Origin: Floccularia luteovirens
Lineage: Eukaryota; Basidiomycota; Agaricomycetes; Agaricales; Squamanitaceae
NCBI GenBank assembly: GCA_009739215.1
Contig: VSJF01000004.1
Span: 1,488,001 to 1,552,000, forward strand
Direction: 5' to 3'
Length of the DNA stretch: 64,000 bases
Part shown: one piece after another, positions 1 through 11,565 of the stretch
How positions within the stretch are numbered: the first letter of the stretch is position 1
Layout: every line of letters begins with the position of its first letter
Made by a program: the position numbers and the translations under genes
The notes under the pieces: generated by a model
Databases searched by the model: none
Seen by the model: only the letters and a program-made list of their open reading frames with translations
Told to the model about the DNA's origin: nothing

Positions 1-2373
1 CTGTTAGTACAACAACATGGAAAGAGGTCAGATAGCTTTACATCAACACATTCCCTCAAAGCTGCTGCAGCAGTAAGACGGACAACAGTATCTGTCCCTG
101 GGCCCCGGTCCTTGAGCAAGTGCATCAAGATTTCCCATATGACAGGGCTATTAGGAGAAGTACAATCCTCTGACACCCATTTACCGACCATCCACGCGAT
201 GCGTCTCTTAATGATAGGAAAACTGTTTGTTACATCAGAGAAAATGGGTCTATCACTCTGAGTCGCTATCAAGCTTACCTAGGATTTGCTTCGCGCACTT
301 CGGATAAGATGGTGTGTTGCAGCCATTCTTCGAATGGGATGAACCCTTTCAAACGATGTGCACAGCGGCCAATAGCACAATACAAAGCTTCTTTCTGTAA
401 GACACCTGGTAGCTCGACGACGGATTGTGCTATGTAGGATAGGTTGAATAAGTGCAGCCAGGTGTGCAAGATAGAGGACATACGTGCAATATCTTTGAAA
501 GTCGTTTGCAGGAGGGGAGTAACGTAATCCGAGAATTGGTTGGACAACTGAACCAAGACACGTTCACTACATGGCTGGAAGTAAAATGAGAGTATATAGA
601 TGTGTATGTATGTCCCGACCTACCCTTATCTCGAAATCCCATTGTTCATTTTCTTTGTCTTCGAGATTGACCCATTCTTCTGGATCATTCATCCAATTTT
701 CCAAGTCTAACTCATTTAGTGGCATGAACCGAGTGATGAGTAGACGGACTGCGTTTTCCACAAATTCCTTAGACAGAGCTTGTTAGTGTATTAGCGTGAA
801 TCACGGGTGATACGTCTATATAAACTCGTACAACTTTCGTTTGGTGTACCATCCTTTCGCACAGGAGTCCATTTTGCTAAATTATCCTTGAAAAGAACCA
901 TTCCCTGAACCAGAAACCGGAGAGGATAAACTGCTTCCTTCGAATCTGAATGGTTGGTTTTGAGGCTAAATGAAGTTTTGGGGTTAGCGGAGATGGAAAC
1001 TTACCAGCAACAAGCTGTGCGGGTCCATTTGTTGCTTCATCAACTTGGGACCAATAATACAGTACGATATCTCCACACGATGGTAAGGCCACGAAACGTA
1101 TGGGTGATAATTTTTGCAACCGCCGGAAAAACTTCCCGAAAAGGAGCACATGTCGCGTCAAGATGTCTAAGGATTCATGCGGAAAGTTGGTGTTATGTAA
1201 CCCATTCTGTATGAGAGATATAACAATGTGTTTGCGTAATTCGGCCAGATTTTTCAGATGCAAAGCAGAATTACGAAAAAGGTTATTTATCTGTAAATGA
1301 AAGTGGTCAGGATGGGTCGTAAAGTAATATCTTTGATTGACATACCCAGTCTTGGTTCGTTTCAAACTCTTCTTTCGATACCTTGTCTAGCCTATTCCAT
1401 GACCATTCTGTTGTTTTGACAACACATTTAAAAACTAAATGTGCCAATAGAATATCATTACGAATTCGTTGTGTCGCAATGTTTTGATGCGTTACGGAAT
1501 TATTATTTAGATGAGCGGTTAGACCTGCATAGTAGTTTTGGAGAATGGAGCGTAGTTGTTCGACCATCTTTGCAACCGTTGTATTCATATGGGTTAACAT
1601 GAATGAATGTGATTAACTTACGGTGGTCATTATCTTGATGCCACTTAGCATTTTGATACTTGCGAATTCTTTCAAGATGCCATTTAATAGCTTGATACTT
1701 CTACGAAGAATAAGAACATTCTGAGGGTCATCTTCCAGCGATGACTGACGCAATTTGAGTTTATCGTCGATGAGATTAAGCAAGTCCACCAAAAGGGTTG
1801 GCCTGTGTATGGATTAGATTGAAATATCCATGTGTTAAAGTCGTGACTTGCCAGTTATGGGGATAGTCTTGGCGAGATATCTTTGATACAACGATCTCAT
1901 TGCATTCTGCAATCTATGGAAGAATATGGAGTTGGTGACATGAACGAAGCCTCAAAATATGGCTTCTTACTGTCTCATCTGTCTCATCTAGGAAGCTCAG
2001 GCAGCGTATGCGAATGCGTGATCTCTGGTCGTCGGTAAGCACCCTAACAACAATCATAAGATTTGAAACTGGTTCAGATGACAGATAGACTTAGTCAAAC
2101 TGCTGACTTTCTAGATTTCCAGTGAGAAAGAGCCGAGTTTTTGAATTGTATAATAGCTTGCTGCCGTACAGCCAACGGAACCGATCTTTGTGCTGCGATC
2201 TCCTGCAATGCATCGTAGGTTCCAAGCATATCAACCATCTCCTTCAGGCGCTGACTTGATTCCTGTACCAATACAGGATCTTGAGAACATGCACCAACGA
2301 CCACGTCATATAATTCAGTTGGTGAAACCGTTTCGACGACTAGCCCAGTGGCCATTGCTCGTGATGACTTCAT
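1..2373 (-). CDS. KAP120: Importin-11/Kap120-type karyopherin, 3' end missing
   Basis: This is an importin-beta family nuclear transport receptor that would carry cargo through the nuclear pore in a Ran-GTP dependent way. The N-terminus (about residues 20 to 90) has the importin-beta N-terminal pattern: a helix with DPVLVQESSQRLKEM, then VPLAVRQQAIIQFKNSALSHW. HEAT-like helical exons follow down to the left edge, including RRIAWMVGKWVSED and VVRLTAAAALRECVD, which match the Kap120/importin-11 branch better than other importins. At least seven exons are split by short introns. Translation can start at 2373 or at a second in-frame Met at 2355. The C-terminal part lies outside the window. It is divergent to SLX4. 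Family assignment is firm; the exact orthologue (Kap120 or importin-11) is inferred from pattern memory. Confidence 0.85.
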
Positions 2374-2676
2374 TGATGGGTGTGTGACGTTTCCTAGAAG
2401 GCCTTAGACAATATCAACATGCAAAGTACCAACTCGATATGTATCGAGCAATCGAGCAATGATCACAAGAAACACAAAGAAAATGAATTCAATGTGTAAC
2501 TCAAATGTCCGAATGCGATCTCCTAAAAACATGGACAAACTAACGCGTCGCGTTACCACGCGGTGGTCAAAGTTGAGAAGACATCCATGTTACCACGTCG
2601 AAGTGTCTTGCAAGCCTGCTGCTCCTACCGACGTCTCCTTTCCATGGTCCCGTTAAGACAACATATTATCGTTGCT
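2374..2676. promoter_or_regulatory. Divergent promoter between importin and SLX4
   Basis: This 303-bp interval separates two divergent start codons and has no convincing coding potential. It contains the CGCG-rich palindrome listed separately at 2542 to 2554. No clear TATA box was identified. Confidence 0.5.
2542..2554. promoter_or_regulatory. MCB-like ACGCGT palindrome
   Basis: The sequence AACGCGTCGCGTT is an inverted repeat around a central T and contains ACGCGT, the MluI cell-cycle box bound by MBF in yeasts. It lies about 125 bp upstream of the SLX4 start. Function is inferred from the motif only. Confidence 0.4.
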
Positions 2677-4523
2677 ATGCCCTCGCACATGCTTGATGAA
2701 GTCGTAGTAGACTCTGAACCAGAACGCGATAAACTCAGGCGCACCCAACAGAAACAGGACACTGCAGGTCCTGAAACATTTGTTACTGTTAAAAGCGTTA
2801 ATCCAGTCATTACGGGTAAAGTTTATGCTCTGCGTTGGTGCTCGACATTAATAGCTCTCTTGCAGGTCATGGTTTTATTCAACCAACCCAAAAGAGTAAC
2901 ATACCTCAACTAACGCCCATACTGGACCCGAATCGTGCTTGTACGTGTACAATTTGATACCGTGGTGCCGAAAGTCTAATTGAATACACTTGGTGCCTCT
3001 GTTATCTCATAGCGTCATCGGTGCCGGGTGTTCCTGTGATGGAGTTGAATGATGAAGCGGAATTGATGACGGATGCAGAAGAGACCGAAAACATTCCAAG
3101 TCTTACCTGTTTTGCCTACAAGAAACCTTCGCAGTCGTCTCTCCCAAGTCTCAAATCGAGCTCGTTGGATTTATATCACACTGCCGAAGCCAATCCTCCT
3201 AAAGGACGTCTGGCTCGTAAAAGTACATTACGCGTTCTAGATATGCAGCTTCTTGAACCAGACATGGAAAAGCTCTTGAGATGCATATGCTGTAATACCC
3301 GTTGGACGACGAGAAAGTCAGCCGCCCAGAAGCTTTCACACATCAAATCCTGTGCAAAACGACATGCGTTGAATGACAAAACAGTTTCACTCCTAATTCG
3401 CAAGGAACTCGGTAGTGAGATATCAGACAAAGAAAGCAATGCAAATACTGAAGAAGCAGGCGACACATTGTATAACAAATACGCGGTTGACATGTCGAAA
3501 AGAAAGGGGAAGCGGACAGAGAAGGAAGGAAGCATTCAAAGCATTGAGAAGACTAGAAATCTCATTTCAGAACGAGCCAGGCTCCTTCTGGAATCTCCAG
3601 ACTCTACAGGAACAACTAGCTCCAAAACTGTTCCTTTCAAACTACCAGATGGCGAAATCGTACAACCGACTCAAAGCTTCGGAAATAGTACATTGGGGAA
3701 AAGATACTTAGGCGGTAATGATATGACAGCTCCAAACTCGACCCAAGGATTCAAGGCTTCGAGATTCGGCTTAGCTCATCTTTCTCATGATAAATTCTCA
3801 GATGGTCAAACACGAAACATATTTTCTGAGTTGGTTTTTGCTCTGTCCTGCTTACCTCAAACTGATAACTTATAGGAACATCTGACCCCATGCACTTCAT
3901 ATATCCTACTTTAAATAGGCTGGGTCCAGGTGTTAGAAAGATAGTCGATAACATAGATGTTTACCCTGACGGCGATCATAGTCCCGATGTACAACAGGGA
4001 CCTGTACCTTATAACTCCCTTAAACTTGCGTACATTGATGACCGCGTCTCAAGCAAACGAGGCGATGAGGTACTACGCCAAAACTGGACAGCTCCTGGGA
4101 GGGTTGCTCTAGATACATCTGTGACGAAGCCTCTTCCGCCCGAAAAAAGACCGAAAAGATCAGACAAGGTTGGGTCTAAGAAGAAAAATATCGTAAACGA
4201 CACCGAATGGGAAGAGTTGCTAGTCGCAAACATAAAGGAAAGTACTGACATGTACTGTCGTATCCTCCGTTATGAGGTAAGAGGATAATATATTCCTATA
4301 CTTATGTTTGTTCTGATCGAGTGGTACAGCCTATTCATTTCAACTCATTCCTTAGATTAGCAAGTACCGAAGGAAGTTCAACACTGAAACTCAAAGAACA
4401 TTTGAGAAATTTCCTGGATAAACAAGTAAGCCTCAAAATTCGTGATGATTCAATCAAAACTCTACAACTCCTATACAATAGGCTATTAACTTCTACGGAG
4501 CATCGGATAAAAAAGGACAATAA
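2677..4523 (+). CDS. SLX4: SLX4 structure-specific endonuclease scaffold subunit
   Basis: Slx4 binds and activates the Slx1 nuclease, which cuts branched DNA during repair and recombination in the nucleus. A six-exon model (2677-2815, 2866-2940, 3013-3804, 3876-4276, 4330-4425, 4482-4523) is in frame and gives 514 residues. The identification rests on the C-terminal Slx1-binding domain: the joined exons read RILRYEPIHFNSFL, then LRNFLDKQAINFYG, then stop. This matches the Slx4 C-terminal pattern (LLYEP, FLD, ITF). Nearer the N-terminus, C-x2-C-x15-H-x3-C (CICCNTRW to HIKSCAKRH) could bind zinc, like a loosely spaced UBZ4 finger. The middle is polar and low in conservation, as usual for the family. 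The stop lies 51 bp from the convergent FPGS stop. Start choice is the first in-frame ATG. Confidence 0.8.
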
Positions 4524-4574
4524 TGGATATAATACTGAATACCATGTTATATTAGTCAAATCTAAAACGGTACT

Positions 4575-6586
4575 TTATAAAGTTAAAGACGATAAGCCAG
4601 CAACTTCAATAACTCCCCCAACAAGATGTAAGCTACCAGTCACCAACACTTTCGTTGGATCCGTGGTTTGTGATGTTAAAAGCTCAACTTTCTTCACGGC
4701 ATGTTCGATGGATGGTAAAACATGTATATTGGAAGGTGCGAATGATGGGAATAAGGAGGACCAAGCTGATGCAAGTTGTTGTTGCGTTCGCAATTCAAGT
4801 CGGTCAACGTCTGTAATGGTGGTTGTCGATAAATCTAATAAAAAGTCAGTAATGCATATATAGAACATAACAGAGTTTTGCTGACCACTTTTGAAATTTC
4901 CATCTGCATACGTGATGTTTGTGCAGAAGATGACGTGGTCGAAGAAAGATTCCAGCCCCTCTGCTTGCCCGTATAACTTGATGCGCTCTAATAGTCTATT
5001 CTTCATAACCTCCAGAAGGGAGTATCCAGAACGACCGCTTGTACAATTGAAAATCATGCATCTGCGTAATGTATCACTAACAAGTTAAACAGCGCACAAG
5101 TCTTGGCCAGCTCGGACATACGCACCTTTGTTCTGGGGAGTCTGCGAGACCAACCGAAGGACTAACAAACCACTGCATGCAACAATCCAGACTTTCGAGC
5201 GTATGCGCTCCATCCAAGTACCATGCCAATCCATGACGGTTAGGATCCTTAATCGTTTGACATCGTCCAGGCCACCTAGCATTCTGCAGCCCAATGACAA
5301 ACGAATCGGGTAAAGGATTTCCATCACTATAAGATAAATTTGATTTCAAAAATGTGCGCGCAAGATGTACTGCTAGATTTGCATTCTGATATTGATGAGA
5401 ACCAGCAAGACCTGAGCGAACAATTAATATCATGAAGTGACGAATGATGTGGATAAAACATATACCCAAGACTATATCAGAAAGTCCCGGGGTTGAAGGA
5501 ACAGAAATAAATTCTGAGGCCTGAGAATTTACTTCAGTATAGACGAAAGCGCTAGTTATGAAAATCAGTCAACCTTCAGTTCAATGGCACGACGCTTGAG
5601 GACATCGATAGCCTCTTTGGGCTGTTCTACTGTTAATGCAGGAACATTTTCCTGTTGACTGTTACATTATTATTGAATATTCAGATAGGTCCAAACTGAC
5701 TTTGTAAATTCCTCCTTTTTGCCAAGCGATCTCTTCCAAAGTTGTACCAAGAACGTTGACGTGATCGAGGCCCAAAGCAGTGATTCCTGTGACAACTGGA
5801 GCTGGGACAATATTTGTACTATCGTATGTGCCTCCAACACCAACTTCAAGAACTGTTGCGTCAACTTTGAGTTCAATGAAGGTATGGAATGCCATCAAAG
5901 TTAAGAATCGAAAATAACCAGGCATGTTTCGTTCACCAAGATTTGCCTATTATAACATAAACAGATATTTTTATTGAAGGCATAACGTGTCTGAACGTCA
6001 CCTGATCAGTCTGGTTTAGCTTGTCCCAGACTTGGAAGAAGTATAGAGCAAATTCATCCTCAGATATAGGTGTACCATTTATACGAATTCTTTCCCGAAC
6101 AGCAACAAGGTGTGGGGAAGTATATAGACCTTCAGAAAAAAAAATATTAGTGCAATTTTTTTGAGAGTTGTAGAGCTTTACCAATCTTCCATCCCGGCAT
6201 GGCATGACGAAGTATTGAATCCGTAAAGGAACTAGTGGAACCTTTTCCTTTTGTACCTGTGATATGAATAACATTCAAGGCATTAAGTTGCTCGGGCTAG
6301 GAACGTGAACGATTTAACAGGGTAGCATGGATAACTCGTTACATACAGCATAGCCTATCCTTCTTAGGTATTCCAACATCTCTGGGATGGCCAATGCACT
6401 CGAACGACCACCGGAGGCGCGAAGAGCTTCTAGAGTAGCGGCATTCGATTGTAAAGAGTTAAGGCATTGGATGGCATCTTTGTATGACCTGTGCGACATT
6501 TTCCTAGAATGGGCCAATGATGTCCAGTTCAAACTGGCAGGATAAAAACGTAAGTGAGATAACAACTGATTGGCTTTGAAAATCAT
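4575..6586 (-). CDS. MET7: Folylpolyglutamate synthase
   Basis: This enzyme adds glutamates to tetrahydrofolate, which retains folates in the cell and supports one-carbon and methionine metabolism. The exons show the Mur-ligase-like P-loop VIHITGTKGKGST, the downstream blocks LYTSPHLVAVRERIRING, TVLEVGVGGTYDSTN and ALGLDHVNVLGTTLEEIAWQK, and the C-terminal domain with LAWYLDGAHTLESL. Seven or more exons are needed. The last exon pair is joined across a short intron near 4850 with two in-frame donor choices. Two in-frame starts exist: Met at 6586 adds 29 mostly basic and hydrophobic residues that look like a mitochondrial presequence, and Met at 6499 (MSHRSYKD) fits a cytosolic form. It is convergent with SLX4 and divergent from the BRCT gene. 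Confidence 0.93.
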
Positions 6587-6693
6587 TAAAATGATTTAAC
6601 GGTCAATGTCTTAATATGGGAAGAGCTGGATGATTTGCAATCCATCAAAAATAGTCACATGACCTTTAATTGACAATGAACAAATGAACATAG

Positions 6694-6712
6694 TCGCGGT
6701 CGCGTCGCGTCA
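6694..6712. promoter_or_regulatory. Clustered CGCG elements in divergent promoter
   Basis: The 19-base stretch TCGCGGTCGCGTCGCGTCA carries three closely spaced CGCG cores between the FPGS and BRCT-protein start codons. The cores resemble half-sites of the MCB/SCB family. A TATATA-rich run follows at about 6747 to 6766. Function is inferred from the motif only. Confidence 0.35.
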
Positions 6713-6783
6713 CAGTGCCACACGGATTCTTTGCGTTCACCACTGTATATATGTATATATAACTTATCTGTGCAAGTGACACA

Positions 6784-7594
6784 ATGGAACGATATATCAC
6801 CAAGATTCCCAAGGTCGAACGATGCACCAAAGCTGGCTTTATGCACACTCCTCCTATCACTCCAAACACATCTGTATGTATGAATGCATATTGAACACCT
6901 TATAACAACGTTCGATGTAATGTTTACTACAAAAGGATGCCACTCAAAATCATACTCTTATCACCAAGAACCTACTGAAAACGCTTTCAGAACCTTCCAA
7001 CCCAATCACACATTCGGATATATACCAACGCACGGGTAATTCTTCTTTCGCAACCATGGCCGAAAATTGAATTTTCAATGTAATTAGATCACATTGTTTC
7101 TACAGCTACTGGGCACCAAGTATCAGACAAACCCAGAAACCGTCGTTCATACCTGGTAGATCGTGCCCATAAACTTGTCACGCAGCAAACAGATGAGAAA
7201 ACTGCTACTAATCGCATTAGAGCGCTAAGAAGCGTGAAAGTTTACATCAATGGTTATTTGCGTGGCACAACGGATACAGAAGTCAAAAGATTGGTAGTTG
7301 AGGCTGGGGGGCAAATAGCGTGCGTATACGTAGTGTCAAATTTATAAAACCAAAAGCTAACCATTATTATTGTAAAGATCAACAGTAACATGCTGTACCC
7401 ATATCATATCTTCTCAACATCTGAATGGCTCTAAAACTCAAAAGTTTATCACGGCCAAGAAGCGTCAAAAGCCATACATTGTCCGACCAGAGTGGATTAT
7501 AGACAGTGTTACAGCGGGAAAGCGCTTATCAGAGCAGTCATATATTCTCTCTGCGAGAGAAGGAGAAGGCAGTAGTACGATATGTTTTATATAG
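6784..7594 (+). CDS. Small BRCT-domain protein (Rev1-like BRCT only)
   Basis: Four exons (6784-6873, 6936-7035, 7106-7319, 7378-7594) join in frame to a 206-residue protein. The C-terminal half is one BRCT domain: KVYINGYLRGTTDTEVKRLV, GGQIASTVTCCTHIISSQ and KPYIVRPEWIIDSVTAGKRL. The VYINGY start and the PEWIIDS tryptophan are typical of the Rev1 BRCT. No Y-family polymerase domain follows: a stop comes 16 residues after the domain and EFR3 starts 109 bp later. The N-terminal half is basic and not recognised. It may act as a phosphopeptide or DNA-end binding adaptor in repair, but that is inference from the domain alone. It could be a complete small protein or a remnant of a larger gene; the intact splice sites favour the former. 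Confidence 0.75.
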
Positions 7595-7702
7595 ACAATA
7601 TAACATGTACGTTCGATGTTTGTGTGAAAACATTACGTAGGCACGTTGGCACTCCTACCCAGAATAGGTATCTGCGTCTTACTCACAATCACAATCCTTG
7701 TC

Positions 7703-10700
7703 ATGCATTTCTTCTTCACTCCTAATCATGTTCAACTTCTCACTTCTTGTTATCCTCCAACTTCTGCGTTATTGACCGCAGGTCCTAATTATTCACCTAA
7801 CTCCCATGAATTGAGCCGTTTAACTTATTATGCGTATGAAGTTTTCTTTTAAGGTGTCTTCCCACCTGACTTTATACAGTTCAAATAATCCGGGGAAGTT
7901 GGCACGATTAGCTAGCGAGCTAGAAAAAAGGCTCAAAGTTGAATGTCGTAAAGCTCGTGCAGGGAACTCTCGTTCGAGGGCGTAAGCACCAACCCCTCTG
8001 TTTTCATTCCAGAAATACTAAGTTAGAATATCTTCGTCAGGTCATTACTAATCACTCTATCCATTTTTCGATCTCTTGCGACGGAATGTCGACGTGACAT
8101 TGCTCTACTTTCATCAGCCATGATCAACTCTGTAGACATAACCCTTTCCTCGTTGCCGTCAGATTTGGAAATAGTCGCCAGATCTGCCAGCATTGTAAGT
8201 GGTATGTTTGCTCATAGTATTTGCACAATATGACATCATATCAGTTTACTGCATGGACTACATTAACTGATGGCCACCTGATTGGTGCCGACAGTTATAT
8301 GACCAAAAACTATATTTCTGTGTTGCAAAAGTTTGCCAACTTGAGCTGTAGCGAGGAAAAGGATATAGAAATAAGGAATCGGTAAGGTCTTTCTATCTAC
8401 GTGGTTGACCCAGCTTAAGTTTATTCTCAGCACACGACTCATCGGTTTTGCAGCTCTGACCGGTGCCTCTAACTCTGAAGCCTTGTACAATGACTCTGTT
8501 CAATTCAGAGCACAAGTTGCAATTATCATGTGTCCAATCTTGATGACACTATTTCAAACGGATCTTCCAACCTTGGATAATCAGTAAGGCTAAAGTGCTT
8601 ACAATATACATGTATTAACACGAGCACAGAGCCTCTGCAGTGAAAGACGCACTGTTATCACCTTACCTTGCTGAATTCCGCACAAGGCCTGCAATAGAAC
8701 GCCGGGCTGTCTCCATTCACGTACATGTCGATGGTGACAAAGGACCATCTCTTCATGATGTATCCAACGCTGCGTTGCAGACCTTGTTCTCGTTACTGAG
8801 TCATGCGAATGGGGTGCAGTTAGGCTATCTTATACAATCATCGTTTGACAACCTCGATAAAGTGACGGGATGGTCAAATCTGGATCATTGTTGTTGGTTT
8901 GCGCAGAAATCTGCAGACTGGTCGCAGTATCAGTATCGATACGTTGTACCAACATGGCTGGTAGAGCGTCTAGTAAAACACCAGGACGATGAGAATCCAA
9001 CCCATTTACACAGAGCTTTAACGACGATGGTAACGACCGTTTTCAGTTCCTCAACACCTCTTGTCAATCTCTCTTCATCCGATATCCTGTCGAATCTAGT
9101 GAACTTGTTGGTCCATCGTGTTGCAATTAATCCTGAGGATGATCTATTGCCTGCTGCAGTCAAAAGCATTGCTTCATTGGGGCACCACGTATATTATTCT
9201 GATCAGGTTCAAGACTTAGCGGTGAGAATCATTCTTAGATGCTATCCAACCCGCTCAGATTTTTTCAGGCTGAATTGATTAATCGCCTCATGGTGATTGA
9301 AGTACAAGGTGTCATTCAACATTCACTTCCGGGATTTATGGCTGCACGATCATCCGCTATTCGCTGTTTATTGGCTAGTTTACTTGGTCTTGTTCGTGCA
9401 GCGAATAGAGATGGTACAGCCCACAATACGGGTGGATATGTCTCTCAAAGTTCTGGCCAAGTTGCACAGCAACAACTCCTTGAAAATTCCAAGAGAGCTG
9501 CGGATATAGAAGACCGTGCATTCCACCGGACTAGAATACCTCCCGATATCTGGCAAGAAACGCTCAGTCTCCTATGTGATCATGACATAGACGTCAGATC
9601 TGAATACTCGAAAGCACTAATGTTTTATCTGGCACAGGAAATGCCCAAGTTTGAGGAGAATACCTCTTCCAAAGACTCGAAACACAAAACCCACCTTGAA
9701 GGACTGATTCCGCATGGAGCTCAGGGGAACCTGTCATTTCATGGAGGAAATGGTATTAGAAAATTCCTCAACGCAACTAATGCTTATCTTTACATTCTTG
9801 CCACTTCCTCCTCACTTGGACTAATAACGCCCATCCTTTCAACTTCTGACACACCCATATCTCAAGGCTCAACGTCCTCGGCGGAGCACAATAGAGGAGC
9901 TGACCTAAAATCAGAATCTGACCCGCTTCCGCAGATTTCAATCAATACATCCAATAGTCGCCGATCCTTCTCTGCACCCCAGGGGTGTCGTATTCACAAG
10001 ACATCCTTGATTCGACGTCTAATGGACCGACCATTAACTCTATCCGGGACTGGCACTCCAACATCAGCTTCCCCAGTAGATTATAGCAATATCATCAATA
10101 TCCTGACTACTATACAAGAGAAAGTCCCTTTACACGGACTACTGGTAGGGGTTCCGATGCTAGTTGCGCTAGATACTGTGGTAGAATCTCCGGAAGAAAA
10201 GGTCACCCCAGAACGTGTATATGCAATCAGGGATTTGATAGCTCGTATTTGGTTGTTAATTGGTAAGATTTGGAATTCTGATGAGCTCGTCGACATGGTA
10301 GAGAAGGTAGGAAATTATTATCACTTTTGTGCAAAGGAAGTTTTACCAAAATAGAATACAGTGCCTATCCTCTCAACCTTCATTTACAAACAATGGTCTA
10401 TTGGACTCGAAATCCTCGTATCACGAACAACCCCACTTGACTTGGCAGGGTATAAACGTTGACGAAGCAATCAAAATTATTTCCTGCAATGAAAAGGTTC
10501 AAGCGGCTTCTAGTCTGAATAGAGATCAACTAGTACACCGGCTATCTTCTCGTTGGACAACGCAGGTGGCGATGATGGACCGTGAGTTTTCGCTTTACAT
10601 AGTATCGAAAAACTAACGAGAATTTTCGAGCAGTCGATAACTCATCTACTAGCGATTCGAATATACGTGGTGATGGGTTATCACCACTGCTCAAGATTTC

Positions 10701-11120
10701 CCCAGCACTGATGCATATCGAAAATATTTCGCTCCAAAGCTTGACTAGATCTACTAGAGGGTTGGGCGTAACTGATCTACGTGAAGCTCTGGAAGGACGA
10801 AGCAGCATGTCGAACACTGCTTTAGCTAGGCCTCCTTCCATATCTACTTTGGAACATGCACCCTCAGTTGTTGGCGGTGATGCTGCTTTACGATTGACAC
10901 GATCTCGTTCAAGAACAAGACCCAAGAAGCAGCCTGTGTCGACTGGTTCTAATGATGTTCGAGACGTCCTGACAAAATTAGGGATAGGAAAGCAGAATGG
11001 TAACTTACTCAAATCATCATTTCCAGCCCTACAAAAGTCGGACAATGTTAGGTAGGATACACTATAAGTTAAGAGACCGTGGCTCATATCACCTATAGAG
11101 TGCCTCCTTATAAAACATGA
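7703..11120 (+). CDS. EFR3: EFR3-like plasma-membrane anchor of the PI4-kinase complex
   Basis: Efr3 anchors the Stt4-Ypp1 phosphatidylinositol 4-kinase complex at the plasma membrane. The N-terminus MHFFFTPNHVQLLTSCYPP and the next block NSHELSRLTYYA fit the fungal Efr3 opening. The following exons form a helical, ARM/HEAT-like rod (for example FTAWTTLTDGHLIGADS and RLIGFAALTGASNSEAL). A Ser- and Pro-rich middle and a basic tail follow. About ten exons are needed and the protein is roughly 950 residues. The last join (donor near 11052, acceptor before 11099) gives a short tail ending VPPYKT. The start at 7703 was chosen because family similarity begins there; an upstream in-frame Met would add a hydrophobic stretch that is probably 5' leader. 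It follows the BRCT gene on the same strand. Confidence 0.8.
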
Positions 11121-11565
11121 TCCCTAATTAGTCTACCCTATCAGTCTCCATAATAATATTTTTCATACTATTAGAAAGCTATATTGTCCTATGGATACCA
11201 CCCTCCTTCATTTTGTCTATCTTATCTCATCAGCAGAGTTGACTATTGTGCTGGTTGGGTTGTGCATTCGAAGACTTCCCGAATGTCAAAAGCAGTAGCT
11301 CGAATACCTCGCGAATACCGTTTAGACTCTGAATCCCTACGTGGGATTTCCCAAACCTGGAGAAAGCTTCGGTGTTGTGGACTTAAATCAGGGAGGATCT
11401 GTAGTAACACTAGTTAATTTTGAGAGTGTGAATCTCATTCAAACAATGTGTAGAGCTTTAAGAATACTGATCAACAGAATCTATGAGAATATATATTTAT
11501 TACATAAATAAAGCACTCCAAGTCCAAACTGTACATGTTTTTGTTCGTGTCTGTTTATCACAGTC
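11121..11565. other. Intergenic interval EFR3 to SLH1
   Basis: This 445-bp interval holds the EFR3 3' end and the SLH1 promoter. Short open frames occur but show no recognisable protein signature. Confidence 0.4.

Noticed and set aside
4321..4863. A long plus-strand open frame that would extend SLX4 by over 100 residues
   Set aside because: A strong GTAAGC donor at 4426 and acceptor at 4481 give FLDKQAINFYG and a stop, matching the Slx4 domain. The extension is antisense to FPGS exons.
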